DNA from: Devosia sp.
Lineage (GTDB): Bacteria; Pseudomonadota; Alphaproteobacteria; Rhizobiales; Devosiaceae
NCBI RefSeq assembly: GCF_017744655.1
Contig: NZ_JAGIAW010000001.1
Location: 868,001 to 932,000, forward strand
Direction of reading: 5' to 3'
DNA length: 64,000 bases
Position numbers and translations under genes: made by a program. The number at the start of each line of letters is the position of its first letter. The first letter of the stretch is position 1. The notes below the pieces were generated by a model. That model saw only the letters and a program-made list of their open reading frames with translations, was not told the origin of the DNA and made no database searches. Positions 7,815 to 17,523 of the stretch are shown here, one piece after another.

Positions 7815-9227
7815 TTACTCAGATTCCTGTTCGGCCGTACGGGTCGAACGCAGCAGGAAAGCCGGAATTGGCCCGGCATCACCGAACGGCGAATCGGGCA
7901 CGATGTCCGAGATTGGCGCCGGAGTGTCCTTTGGCCGGCGACGTGAATTGCGGGCCGGAGCCTTTTCCTGGGCCGCCTCGGCCGGTTGGGGTTCGCTCGC
8001 GCGGGCCGGGGCCTTGCGCCGGGAGGTGCGGGCGGGCCTTGCCGCCGGAGCTTCCTCTTCGTTGTTCTGGCTTGATGCCACCGGGGCGACATCGAGCCAA
8101 TCGATCGGCTTCTGGATAAGCTTCAGAATGGCATCGAGATGCTTCTCGTCACCCGGGCCGACCAAGGTATAGGCAGTGCCCAAACGTCCCGCGCGGCCGG
8201 TGCGGCCGATGCGATGCACATAGTCTTCGGCGTGAACCGGGACGTCGAAGTTGAACACGTGGCTGACGGCCGGGATATCGAGACCGCGGGCGGCGACGTC
8301 GCTGGCGACGAGCAGAGTGAGATTGCCCGACTTGAAGGCATCCAGGGTTTCCATGCGGCTCTTCTGATCCATGTCGCCATGGAGCGAGCCGGCACTATAG
8401 CCGTGCCGCTGCAAGGAACGAGCGAGCGTTGCCACATCGCGCTTGCGATTGCAGAAAATAATCGCGTTGGTGAGGCCTTCTGCGGCATCGATGCGGGCCC
8501 GCAGCATGGCGCGCTTCTGGTCCGGACGCGACGAAACTTTTACGAGCTTCTGGTCGATCGTGTCGGCCGTCGACGCCGTGCGGGAAACCTGCACATGCAC
8601 CGGATCCTTGAGGAAGCGCTTGGTCAGGCGCTCGATCTGCGGGTCCATGGTCGCCGAGAACAGCATGGTCTGGCGGCGCGGGGGCAGGCGCGAGCAGATC
8701 TTCTCGATGTCGTCGATAAAGCCCATGTCGAGCATGCGGTCGGCTTCGTCGATGACGAGGATTTCGACCCCCGTGAGAAGGATCTTTCCGCGATCGAACT
8801 GATCGAGGAGACGACCGGGGGTGGCGATCAGCACGTCTACACCGCGATCGAGCTTCTTGTTCTGGTCTTCGAAGGACACGCCGCCGATGATCAGGGCCAT
8901 CGAGAGGCGATGGTTCTTGCCGTACTTTTCAAAATTTTCGGAAACCTGCGCCGCGAGTTCGCGCGTCGGTTCGAGAATGAGCGTGCGGGGCATACGGGCG
9001 CGGGCCCGGCCGGCCTCAAGCAGCGTGAGCATGGGCAGCACGAAGGATGCCGTCTTGCCGGTGCCGGTCTGAGCAATGCCGATCAGGTCCTTCTTCTGCA
9101 GAAGGTGCGGAATCGCCTGCGACTGGATTTCAGTCGGACGCGTATATCCGGCTGCGGCAACCGCGTCGGTAACTTTGCTCGAAAGGCCAAGGCCAGAAAA
9201 ATCGTCGGTCAACGTCAGAGATTCCAC
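7815..9227 (-). CDS. rhlE: DEAD-box RNA helicase, RhlE-like
   Basis: An ATP-dependent RNA helicase. All core motifs are visible: Q motif TRPTEIQSQAIP, motif I AQTGTGKT, PTRELAAQ, TPGRLLD, motif II VIDEADRMLDMGF, motif III FSATM, ARGLDIPAVSHVFNFD and motif VI HRIGRTGRAGR. The C-terminal ~100 residues are low-complexity and basic (Arg, Lys, Ala, Pro), as in RhlE proteins that use a basic tail for RNA contact. The frame is open to a TTG at 9296; I prefer the GTG at 9227 (470 aa), with a TTG at 9212 also possible. A strong promoter lies about 200 nt upstream, giving a long leader. Confidence 0.9.
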   Translation of the reverse strand: MESLTLTDDFSGLGLSSKVTDAVAAAGYTRPTEIQSQAIPHLLQKKDLIGIAQTGTGKTASFVLPMLTLLEAGRARARMPRTLILEPTRELAAQVSENFEKYGKNHRLSMALIIGGVSFEDQNKKLDRGVDVLIATPGRLLDQFDRGKILLTGVEILVIDEADRMLDMGFIDDIEKICSRLPPRRQTMLFSATMDPQIERLTKRFLKDPVHVQVSRTASTADTIDQKLVKVSSRPDQKRAMLRARIDAAEGLTNAIIFCNRKRDVATLARSLQRHGYSAGSLHGDMDQKSRMETLDAFKSGNLTLLVASDVAARGLDIPAVSHVFNFDVPVHAEDYVHRIGRTGRAGRLGTAYTLVGPGDEKHLDAILKLIQKPIDWLDVAPVASSQNNEEEAPAARPARTSRRKAPARASEPQPAEAAQEKAPARNSRRRPKDTPAPISDIVPDSPFGDAGPIPAFLLRSTRTAEQESE

Positions 9228-9433
9228 TCGTGGGTCATCCGGGTGGCTGAGCGAACCGAAATGTCCGGTACGGCGCACCGCGGAAAATATGTGCAAGGCC
9301 CGTGCTTTGGGGCTGTGGCCCTAGACCCAATGTCGAATGGAGCGTCGAATACTTGTTTTTCTGCGCGGGCCCGTTTCCGGGCAAAGAAGACGCAAGAGAA
9401 AAAACAGGCAATTCGGCAAACCTTGCGGCGCGG

Positions 9434-9461
9434 ACCATAACGCAAAGCCCTTGGGTGTCAA
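9434..9461 (-). promoter_or_regulatory. Sigma-70-like promoter for the RhlE-type helicase
   Basis: Read on the minus strand, a perfect TTGACA (9456-9461) is followed after 16 nt by TATGGT (9434-9439). It points towards the helicase gene and is placed 44 nt downstream of the end of the LacI gene's stop side, in a non-coding gap. Transcription would start near 9427, leaving about 200 nt of untranslated leader. The leader contains a hairpin GCCCG-TTTC-CGGGC at 9369-9382. Confidence 0.65.
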
Positions 9462-9496
9462 CGGTCTTGCCCGGATTTGGGGTTAATGCCGGGGGC

Positions 9497-10510
9497 TCAG
9501 CCCGCCTTGGCCGAGCTGGCACGGGCGACCACGCGCGGCGTGACAACGAAGTGTTCGGAATGAGAACGGCCATCTATGCGCTCGATGAGCAGACGAGTTG
9601 CTTGCAAACCTAGCACTTCTCCAGACTGGTCTATGCTGGTAAGGCGGTTTTGCGCGAATTCGCAGAAAACCGTGTTGTCATAGCCGACAATGGCAATGTC
9701 TTGCGGAATAGAAAGCTCGAGTTCGGTCGCCACGCTGATGGCTTCGAATGCCATGAGGTCGGTCCAGCAGAAAATGGCATCCGGGCGATCGCGGCTTTCC
9801 AAGAGCCGCCGCACGGTGAGCTGCACATCGCGCAGAACCTGCGGGGCGCGCACGATGTTGATTGCGGTGCCGAGCCCCTGTTCGGTCATTTCCAGCCGAT
9901 AGCCCAGCTCGCGCTGGTTGATGACGGTCGATACGGGCGCGGCGAGGCTGAGCATAGCCACCTTCTTGTGTCCATTCTGGCAGAGGTGGCGGACGGCGAG
10001 GCGAGCACCCAGCTGATCGTCATTATTGACCGTGTCGAACCGCGCTTCCTCGATGTCGTGATGGCCGATGGCCACCAGCGGAATGCGGTCGGCGATGTCG
10101 TTCAGCCGCGCATTCGTTTCGTTCGGACCAATGAGCACCAGGCCATCCATCTGCCGGTCGATCATGGCTTCGACCAGCGACGAGGCAGACACGCTGACCC
10201 CTTGCATGGCTTGATATTGCGTCCGCTCCAGGGCGGCATTCACCCCAACGAAGATATCGGCAAAGAATGGGTTGCGCAGGTCGGGAAAAACGAGGCCCAG
10301 CGTATAGGTGCGGCCGCGCAGGCCACGGGCCGAGGCGAGGGGGCGATAATTGAGCTTTTCCATCGACGCCTGGACCTTGGCGCGCAGGGCTTCGCTAACG
10401 CCGTAAGCGTCTCTCAGCACTTTGGAAACAGCCGCGACCGACACCCCAGCATCGCTGGCGACTTCGCGGATGGTGATGCGCGGCGTTCTCGCTGGGCTCT
10501 TCTTGGTCAT
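9497..10510 (-). CDS. LacI-family transcriptional regulator of the rhamnoside locus
   Basis: A 337-aa repressor-type protein. The N-terminal helix-turn-helix reads ITIREVASDAGVSVAAVSKVLRD followed by the hinge-helix region NYRPLASARGLRGR; residues 65-330 form a periplasmic-binding-protein-like sensor domain (TYTLGLVFPDLRNPFFADI, DGLVLIGP, PDAIFCWTDLMA, DIAIVGYDNT). The gene is divergent from the GH78 rhamnosidase, with a 124-nt shared control region holding palindromic sites. By position it most likely controls the rhamnosidase and ABC transporter, with a rhamnose-containing sugar as probable inducer. The ATG is at 10510. Confidence 0.93.
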   Translation of the reverse strand: MTKKSPARTPRITIREVASDAGVSVAAVSKVLRDAYGVSEALRAKVQASMEKLNYRPLASARGLRGRTYTLGLVFPDLRNPFFADIFVGVNAALERTQYQAMQGVSVSASSLVEAMIDRQMDGLVLIGPNETNARLNDIADRIPLVAIGHHDIEEARFDTVNNDDQLGARLAVRHLCQNGHKKVAMLSLAAPVSTVINQRELGYRLEMTEQGLGTAINIVRAPQVLRDVQLTVRRLLESRDRPDAIFCWTDLMAFEAISVATELELSIPQDIAIVGYDNTVFCEFAQNRLTSIDQSGEVLGLQATRLLIERIDGRSHSEHFVVTPRVVARASSAKAG

Positions 10511-10555
10511 GACGTCCTCCGCCTCAGTCTTCGCACCTAATCTAAAAAAAGCCTA

Positions 10556-10595
10556 TTGCGAAGATCGCAAAAATGTAGAACGCTACACGTAGAAC
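10556..10595. promoter_or_regulatory. Candidate LacI-type operators in the divergent control region
   Basis: Two inverted repeats lie between the regulator and the rhamnosidase. TTGCGA-AGA-TCGCAA occupies 10556-10570 and TGTAG-AACG-CTACA occupies 10574-10587. GTAGAAC is repeated directly at 10575 and 10589. LacI-family operators are usually palindromes of this size near promoters, so both are candidate binding sites; which is used cannot be told from sequence. Confidence 0.55.
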
Positions 10596-10634
10596 AGTTT
10601 ACAGTCGCACCAAGCGACTTGAGGAGACTACCAC

Positions 10635-13019
10635 GTGCTGAATGAAACCGCGGCAGAGCTGGCTTCCAGCTCACGAGCTTCCACACGCGCTTGGACTGCC
10701 AGGATGGTTCGTCCGCTCGCTGACAAGGGTGTCGGCACTCCAGCGACTTTCGTTGCGAAGACCTTCAATCTCGACAGTGTTTCCGGCGCCGAAATCCTCG
10801 ATATCACGGCCCTCGGCCTCTACGTCGCCTTCATCAACGGCAAGCGTGTTGGCAACGATGTGTTGACGCCGGGTTGGACTGCCTATGACGCGCGCTTGAG
10901 CTACCAGACCTATGAGGTTGGCTCGCTGCTCGTTGCCGGTGAAAACCGTATCGAGATCTGGCTGGGTGACGGCTGGATGCGCTCGCAGCTCATGTGGGGC
11001 AAGGCGCCCATCTACAACGTCTGGGGTAGCGATATTGCCGCGCTGGTCGAACTCCGCGCCAAGGCAGGGGACACCAATCCGGTTCTCGTGACCGATGCCT
11101 CCTGGGAAAGCGGCGAGCTGCCGATCCGTAAATCGGGCATTTATTTCGGCGAGACCTTTGATGCGCGTATTGCGCCAACCGTTTCCGCCGGCACCGAAAT
11201 CGTCGATTTCAACGATGTTCGCCTTGTGGCCCATGAGACGACGCCGGTGCGCGAGCTTGATGCGCTGACCGCGGTCAAGACCTGGACCGATGCCGAAGGC
11301 CGCACGGTTTTCGATTTTGCCCAGAACATCGGCGGCTATGTCGCTATCTCGGTCGCCGGTTCCGCCGGGGCCAAGGTTACCATCGAGCATGCCGAAGTCC
11401 TCGACAAGGACGGCAATTTCTACAACGTCAATTACCGCACGGCGGAAGCGACGATCACCTATGTCCTGAACGGGCAGGGGACCGAGACCTACCGTCCGCA
11501 CTTCACCTTCCAGGGCTTCCGCTATGCACGCGTTGCCATTGAAGGCGATGCCAAGCTCGTCGACATCAAGTCGATCCCGATCAGCTCGGTGACCGAGCAG
11601 AAGGCAACCTTCACCTCGGGCAACCAGCTGGTGAACCGCCTGTTCCTCAACACGCTCTGGAGCCAGCGCGGCAACTTCATCGAAGTGCCGACCGACTGCC
11701 CGCAGCGCGACGAGCGTCTGGGCTGGACCGGCGACGCACAGGTCTTTGCTGGCACCGCCGCCTATCTCGGCGAAGTGCAGGGCTTCTTCCACAAGTGGGT
11801 CCGCGACCTGATGGTCGACCAGCGCGAAGACGGCGCTGTCCCGCATGTTTGCCCCGATCCGACTCGCATGCAGCCTGAACACTATCCGGGCTTCTACGGC
11901 TCGACCGGCTGGGGCGATGCCATTTACCAGGTGCCGTGGCAGGTTTATCTCCACTACGGCGACAAGGACTTCCTCAAGGAAGTGCTGCCCAACATGGTCA
12001 AGTGGGTCGATTTCGTCTGGTCGATCAGCGATGGCCCGATTGTTTCGCCGCCGCGTGAATGGGGTGCCCGTGGCTTCTCGTTCGGCGACTGGCTGCAGCC
12101 CAAGGGCCCGAGCGCCAAGCCCCTGCCGACCATCGGCGACGACGCCGCCGCAACGATCTACCTCTATATCGCGGCCAAGCAGGTTGCCGATATCGCTGAG
12201 ATCGTCGGCGACGCCGCCACGGCCCAGCGTCTTGGCAAGATGGCAGCCGATGTGAAGACCGCTTTCCAGAGCGAGTTCATCACCGTCTCCGGTCGTCTGG
12301 CCTATGACGACCAGACGTCCTATGCACTCGCCATCGTTCACGACCTGATCCCGGCCGACAAGTATGAAGCGGCCAAGGGCTACTTCAAGAACACCATCGA
12401 TCGCGCCGAAGGCCGTATCGGCACTGGCTTTATCGGCACCCCGGCACTGCTGCCGGCGCTCATCAAGATCGGCGAATGGGGTCTCGCCAGCGCTGTCTTC
12501 CTGCAGGAAGAAGTCCCGGGCTGGCTCTACCAGGTGAAGATGGGCGCCACCACGATCTGGGAACGCTGGGATGCGATCCAGGCCGACGGCTCGATCTACA
12601 ATCCGCAGATGAACTCCTACAACCACTATGCCTATGGCGCCGTTTGCCAGTGGCTTCTGGAAGGGGTTGCCGGCTTCCGCCCGGACGAAAAGGACCCGGC
12701 GTTCAAGACCATCGTTTTCGAACCGCTGATCCTGCCTGAACTGTCCCCGGTCAAGGCCGATCACGACAGCCCGGCCGGTAAGATCCGCGCCGAATGGACC
12801 ATCACCGGTGAAGCCGTGCGCTACGAAATCGAAGTGCCGGCAGCAAGCCGCGGTGTTCTCCGCCTCGCTTCCACTTATCGCGACGCCACGCTCGATGGCC
12901 AGGCCATTACCGGCCAGGACACGGCTCTCTCGGCCGGCAAGCACGTCGTGACCTTCAACTACACAGCACCGAAGCGCGAGGAGCGCCAGAAGTCGCTGGT
13001 GAACGCCAACACGCCGTAA
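10635..13019 (+). CDS. Alpha-L-rhamnosidase, glycoside hydrolase family 78
   Basis: Hydrolyses terminal alpha-L-rhamnose from rhamnosides. The 794-aa protein has the GH78 order: an N-terminal carbohydrate-binding-like beta domain (GLYVAFINGKRVGNDVLTPGW about residues 57-77), a second beta domain, the (alpha/alpha)6 catalytic domain and a C-terminal beta domain. The catalytic signature DCPQRDERLGWTGD is at 354-367, with Glu360 as likely general acid; Glu643 in TTIWERWD is the likely base. No signal peptide is visible, so it should act in the cytoplasm on imported substrate. The start is GTG at 10635 with GAGGAGA 7 nt upstream. It heads the transporter operon and is divergent from the LacI regulator. 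Confidence 0.95.
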   Translation: MLNETAAELASSSRASTRAWTARMVRPLADKGVGTPATFVAKTFNLDSVSGAEILDITALGLYVAFINGKRVGNDVLTPGWTAYDARLSYQTYEVGSLLVAGENRIEIWLGDGWMRSQLMWGKAPIYNVWGSDIAALVELRAKAGDTNPVLVTDASWESGELPIRKSGIYFGETFDARIAPTVSAGTEIVDFNDVRLVAHETTPVRELDALTAVKTWTDAEGRTVFDFAQNIGGYVAISVAGSAGAKVTIEHAEVLDKDGNFYNVNYRTAEATITYVLNGQGTETYRPHFTFQGFRYARVAIEGDAKLVDIKSIPISSVTEQKATFTSGNQLVNRLFLNTLWSQRGNFIEVPTDCPQRDERLGWTGDAQVFAGTAAYLGEVQGFFHKWVRDLMVDQREDGAVPHVCPDPTRMQPEHYPGFYGSTGWGDAIYQVPWQVYLHYGDKDFLKEVLPNMVKWVDFVWSISDGPIVSPPREWGARGFSFGDWLQPKGPSAKPLPTIGDDAAATIYLYIAAKQVADIAEIVGDAATAQRLGKMAADVKTAFQSEFITVSGRLAYDDQTSYALAIVHDLIPADKYEAAKGYFKNTIDRAEGRIGTGFIGTPALLPALIKIGEWGLASAVFLQEEVPGWLYQVKMGATTIWERWDAIQADGSIYNPQMNSYNHYAYGAVCQWLLEGVAGFRPDEKDPAFKTIVFEPLILPELSPVKADHDSPAGKIRAEWTITGEAVRYEIEVPAASRGVLRLASTYRDATLDGQAITGQDTALSAGKHVVTFNYTAPKREERQKSLVNANTP

Positions 13020-13043
13020 GGCGCGTCCTGAACTTTAACCACG

Positions 13044-13061
13044 GGCCCGCAAATGCGGGCC
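13044..13061 (+). promoter_or_regulatory. Small intercistronic hairpin before the sugar-binding protein gene
   Basis: A 7-bp GC-only stem, GGCCCGC (13044-13050) and GCGGGCC (13055-13061), with loop AAAT. No T-run follows. It lies 6 nt before the GGGAGGT ribosome site (13067-13073) of the binding-protein gene. An mRNA processing or stability role is inferred from position only. Confidence 0.5.
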
Positions 13062-13078
13062 TTCCAGGGAGGTAGACT

Positions 13079-14368
13079 ATGACCAAGACCAAACTTTTCG
13101 CCCTGACCGGCGCCAGCCTGCTCGGCTTGATGATGACGGCAAATGCCGTCAACGCCCAGCAGTCGGGCTATCTGTCGTTCCTCATCGACAACGGCCCGCA
13201 GTCGGTCGCCGTCGCTGAAGCATGGGTTGCCGCCTATACCGAGAAGAACCCCGACGTCACCATCGACATCGAAGTGCGCCCCGGTGGCGGCGAAGGCGAC
13301 AACATCGTCAAGACCCGTCTCGCGACCGGCGCCATGGCCGACGTGTTCTTCTACAATTCGGGCTCGCTCTTCCAGGCGATCAACCCCGTCCAGAACCTGC
13401 TGCCGGTTACCAATGAGCCGTGGCAGGCTGGCATTCAGGACAGCTTCAAGTCGGTCGTTTCGGCTGGCGGCGAAGTCTATGGCACGCCCTTCGCTCCGGC
13501 CATGGGCGGCGGCATCTTCTACAACAAGCCGATCTATGAAGAGCTTGGCCTCGAAATTCCCAAGACCTGGGATGAATTCATGGCCAACAACGAAAAGATC
13601 GAGGCAGCCGGCAAGACTGCCGTGATCCAGACCTATGGCGACACCTGGAGCAGCCAGCTGTTCGTTCTGGCCGACTTCTACAACGTGCTGGCCGAAGTGC
13701 CTGACTTTGCCGAAAAGTACACCGCCAACGAAGCCAAGTTCGCCACCACTCCGGCGGCAGTCCGTGGCTTTGAAAAGCTGCAGGAAGTCTACGAAGCCGG
13801 CTTCCTCAATGCCGACTTCGGCGCTGCGACCTATCCTGATGGTCTGCGCATGGTCGCCACCGGTGAAGGCGCGCACTATCCGATGCTGACCTTCGGTATC
13901 GGCGCCATTGCCGAAACCGTTCCGGATCATCTGCAGGACGTCGGCTTCTTCGCCCAGCCGGGTGACAATGCCGAAACCAACGGCCTGACCACCTGGATGC
14001 CGGACTCGATCTACATCGCCAAGAGCTCTGCCAGCCCAGATCTCGCCAAGGACTTCGTTGGCTTTGTCGGTTCGCCCGAAGGCTGCGATATCCGCAACGA
14101 AGCCGTGGGCGCCACCGGTCCCTATATGATCGCCGGTTGCGAACTGCCTGCCGACGTTCCGCCCGCCGTGGCCGACATGCTGCCCTACTTCCAGGAAGGC
14201 GGCCACAACGGCCCGGCTCTCGAGTTCCTGTCGCCCATCAAGGGCCCGGCGCTTGAGCAGATCACCGTTGAAGTCGGTTCGGGTATCCGCTCGGCCGCTG
14301 ACGGCGCCGCCCTCTACGACGAAGACGTGCGCAAGCAGGCGCAGCAGCTCGGCCTTGCCGGCTGGTAA
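13079..14368 (+). CDS. ABC sugar transporter, periplasmic substrate-binding protein
   Basis: A 429-aa family-1 extracellular solute-binding protein. The first 25 or so residues form a signal peptide (basic MTKTK, hydrophobic core, AVNA cleavage region before QQSG). The mature part has typical features: IDIEVRPGGGEGDNIVKTRLATGAMADVFF, YGTPFAPAMGGGIFYNKPIYEELGLEIPKTWDEF and the GEGAHYPML segment. It should deliver a sugar, here probably a rhamnoside or rhamno-oligosaccharide, to the two permeases encoded next. A strong ribosome site GGGAGGT precedes the ATG. Confidence 0.92.
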   Translation: MTKTKLFALTGASLLGLMMTANAVNAQQSGYLSFLIDNGPQSVAVAEAWVAAYTEKNPDVTIDIEVRPGGGEGDNIVKTRLATGAMADVFFYNSGSLFQAINPVQNLLPVTNEPWQAGIQDSFKSVVSAGGEVYGTPFAPAMGGGIFYNKPIYEELGLEIPKTWDEFMANNEKIEAAGKTAVIQTYGDTWSSQLFVLADFYNVLAEVPDFAEKYTANEAKFATTPAAVRGFEKLQEVYEAGFLNADFGAATYPDGLRMVATGEGAHYPMLTFGIGAIAETVPDHLQDVGFFAQPGDNAETNGLTTWMPDSIYIAKSSASPDLAKDFVGFVGSPEGCDIRNEAVGATGPYMIAGCELPADVPPAVADMLPYFQEGGHNGPALEFLSPIKGPALEQITVEVGSGIRSAADGAALYDEDVRKQAQQLGLAGW

Positions 14369-14387
14369 TCGTCTCTGACCCTGCTTA

Positions 14388-14415
14388 GGCTCCGGAGGGC
14401 CACCCCTCCGGAGCC
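14388..14415 (+). promoter_or_regulatory. Stem-loop between binding-protein and permease genes
   Basis: A perfect 11-bp stem: GGCTCCGGAGG (14388-14398) and CCTCCGGAGCC (14405-14415), with a 6-nt loop. No U-tract follows. Stem-loops in this position are known in ABC importer operons (the malE-malF type), where they stabilise the binding-protein mRNA or dampen downstream expression; that role here is inferred. Confidence 0.6.
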
Positions 14416-14438
14416 GCAACGCATTGCGAGGTTCCCCC

Positions 14439-15329
14439 ATGACAGCATCAGCTGTTCCTGCGCTGAAAATGCAGCGTAGGTCCCTTTACCCCGGCTGGTT
14501 CTATGCACCGGCAGCCGCGGTCTATTCCGTGCTGTTCCTGGCGCCGACCTTTGCGTCGCTCTATTTCAGCCTGACGCGCTGGACGCTGTTCGATGCCACC
14601 TTCATCGGCTTCGACAATTTCGCCCAGTTCTTCCGCGAACCGTTTCTTATTCAGGGCCTCGTCAACACGGTCATTTATGCCGTAATCACGTCGGGCCTTA
14701 AGGTCGTCATCGGCATGGCTCTCGCGGTGATGCTGACGAGCCAGATCATGGCGCGCGGCTATCTGCGCTCTGTCATCTTCTTCCCGGTGCTCGTGTCGAC
14801 CATCGGCGTCGGCATGACCTTTACAGTTCTGATGCATCCGACCCTGGGCATGATCAACCAGACCCTGGCGATGATCGGCATTCAGGGGCCGGGTTGGCTC
14901 GTCGATCCCAAGCTGGCGCTGTTCTCTGTCGCTCTCGTCGACGTCTGGAAGGGCGTGGGCCTTGCCACCGTCATCTACATCGCCGGTCTCGTAGCCATCC
15001 CGAAGGACTATTACGAAGCCGCGCGCATCGACGGTGCTACCAAGCTGCAGAACTTCTTCTATGTGACGCTGCCGCTCAGCCGTCCGGCGACCGCGACCGT
15101 CATCACGCTGTCCTTCATTGGCGGCCTGCGCACCTTCGACCTGATCTGGGCGATGACCAAGGGCGGGCCGGGCTTTGCGTCCGACACTGTCGCCTCGGTG
15201 ATTTACAAGCAGTACCAGGCGGGCTTCTACGGCCTCTCCACGGCCGGTAACGTCGTGCTGTTCATCCTCATCGCTGTGCTCGTCGTGCCGCTGACCATGT
15301 TCCTCAATCGCAAGCAGGGTCACGAATGA
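14439..15329 (+). CDS. ABC sugar transporter permease (MalF/UgpA type)
   Basis: A 296-aa inner-membrane permease with six hydrophobic segments, the first near residues 20-43. The cytoplasmic EAA loop appears as YYEAARIDGATKLQNFFYVTLPLSRP, which contacts the ATPase. The open frame begins at a TTG at 14424, but the ATG at 14439 preceded by GCGAGG is the better start. It overlaps the second permease by 4 nt (ATGA), indicating translational coupling. Confidence 0.92.
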   Translation: MTASAVPALKMQRRSLYPGWFYAPAAAVYSVLFLAPTFASLYFSLTRWTLFDATFIGFDNFAQFFREPFLIQGLVNTVIYAVITSGLKVVIGMALAVMLTSQIMARGYLRSVIFFPVLVSTIGVGMTFTVLMHPTLGMINQTLAMIGIQGPGWLVDPKLALFSVALVDVWKGVGLATVIYIAGLVAIPKDYYEAARIDGATKLQNFFYVTLPLSRPATATVITLSFIGGLRTFDLIWAMTKGGPGFASDTVASVIYKQYQAGFYGLSTAGNVVLFILIAVLVVPLTMFLNRKQGHE

Positions 15330-16153
15330 GATCGCGCGCTTCCATGTTCGGCGGTATCGCCGCCATCGCGGCCACTTTCGTGGTCTTCGTGATCCCGTTC
15401 CTGTTCATCATCCTGATGGCGTTCAAGGACAAGCAACAGTCGGCCCTGCGAGACTTCTCCTGGCCCAACGGGTTTCACCTCTTTGATAACCTCTATGAGG
15501 TGATCAAGACCCGTAACTGGATGATGATCACGGCCTTCATCAACTCCTCGCTGATCACCGTGGTTAGCGTGACGCTGCTCATCGTTCTCGCGGCCATGGT
15601 CGGCTTCGTGCTGGCTCGTCGCAAGACCCGTTGGAATGGCCTTATCGAATTCCTGATCCTGGCGGGCCTGATGATCCCGCCCGCGGTGGTGCCGACCATC
15701 TGGCTGCTGCAAGGGCTAAAACTGTTCGGGACGCTGCATGGCATGATCCTGATCCAGGTTGCCTACAACCTGCCGTTCTCGATCATTCTCTATCGCGCTT
15801 TCATCGCCACCATTCCGCGCGAGCTGGATGAGGCTGCGGTAATTGACGGGGCACGTCCGCTCGACGTGTTCTTCCGGATCATCCTGCCGCTGCTGTGGCC
15901 GGTGACGGTGACCAATATCGTGGTGCAGTCGGTCGGTATCTTCAACGATTTCACCAACCCGCTCTACTACCTGCCGGGCAACCAGAATGCGACCGTGCAG
16001 CTCACGCTCTACAATTTCCAGAGCCAGTTCAGCACGGCCTACAATCTGCTCTTCACCAATATCCTGCTCATCACCATCCCGCCGCTCATCGTCTTCATGT
16101 TCTTCAACCGGCAGATCGTCGCCGGCATGACGGCCGGCGCGGTCAAGGGCTAA
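15326..16153 (+). CDS. ABC sugar transporter permease (MalG/UgpE type)
   Basis: A 275-aa partner permease. Six membrane segments are visible, beginning GGIAAIAATFVVFVIPFLFIILMAF. The EAA loop is present as IPRELDEAAVIDGARPLDVFFRIILPLLWP. It starts inside the last codons of the first permease gene (ATGA overlap at 15326-15329), so the two permeases are made together and should form the heterodimeric channel of the importer. Confidence 0.92.
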   Translation: MRSRASMFGGIAAIAATFVVFVIPFLFIILMAFKDKQQSALRDFSWPNGFHLFDNLYEVIKTRNWMMITAFINSSLITVVSVTLLIVLAAMVGFVLARRKTRWNGLIEFLILAGLMIPPAVVPTIWLLQGLKLFGTLHGMILIQVAYNLPFSIILYRAFIATIPRELDEAAVIDGARPLDVFFRIILPLLWPVTVTNIVVQSVGIFNDFTNPLYYLPGNQNATVQLTLYNFQSQFSTAYNLLFTNILLITIPPLIVFMFFNRQIVAGMTAGAVKG

Positions 16154-16198
16154 CAGATGCGCAATTCAACGACATTCTCACGCGAGGAGATCTGACCC

Positions 16199-17287
<1,089 letters not shown>

Positions 17288-17311
17288 GAGGCAAAGAGTT
17301 TCCTCCCGACT

Positions 17312-17340
17312 GGGCTCCGGCATTGCCGGGGCCCTTTTTC
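17312..17340 (+). terminator. Rho-independent terminator of the rhamnoside ABC operon
   Basis: A 10-bp stem GGGCTCCGGC (17312-17321) and GCCGGGGCCC (17325-17334), with one T-G wobble and a 3-nt loop, is followed directly by CTTTTTC. This is the clearest intrinsic terminator in the window and closes the operon 24 nt after the ATPase stop codon. Confidence 0.9.
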
Positions 17341-17523
17341 TTTGCCGTGTCGAAACGACGAGATCCGAAGCGTCGTCATTCTGTCGGTGGCCATATTCTC
17401 CGCGACCCGCTGACACGACCTGTCACGGAATTGGCCTAAACCGTTCCGACTTGCCGCCGCGGCTGAGAGGGAGGAAATTGCTCCATCCGGCCGAAATGAC
17501 CAGAAATTCAAGAGGACTAAGCA

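Noticed and set aside
10671..12944. Open frame of 757 codons on the minus strand
   Set aside because: Antisense to the GH78 rhamnosidase, whose motifs are complete; the antisense product has no recognisable domain.
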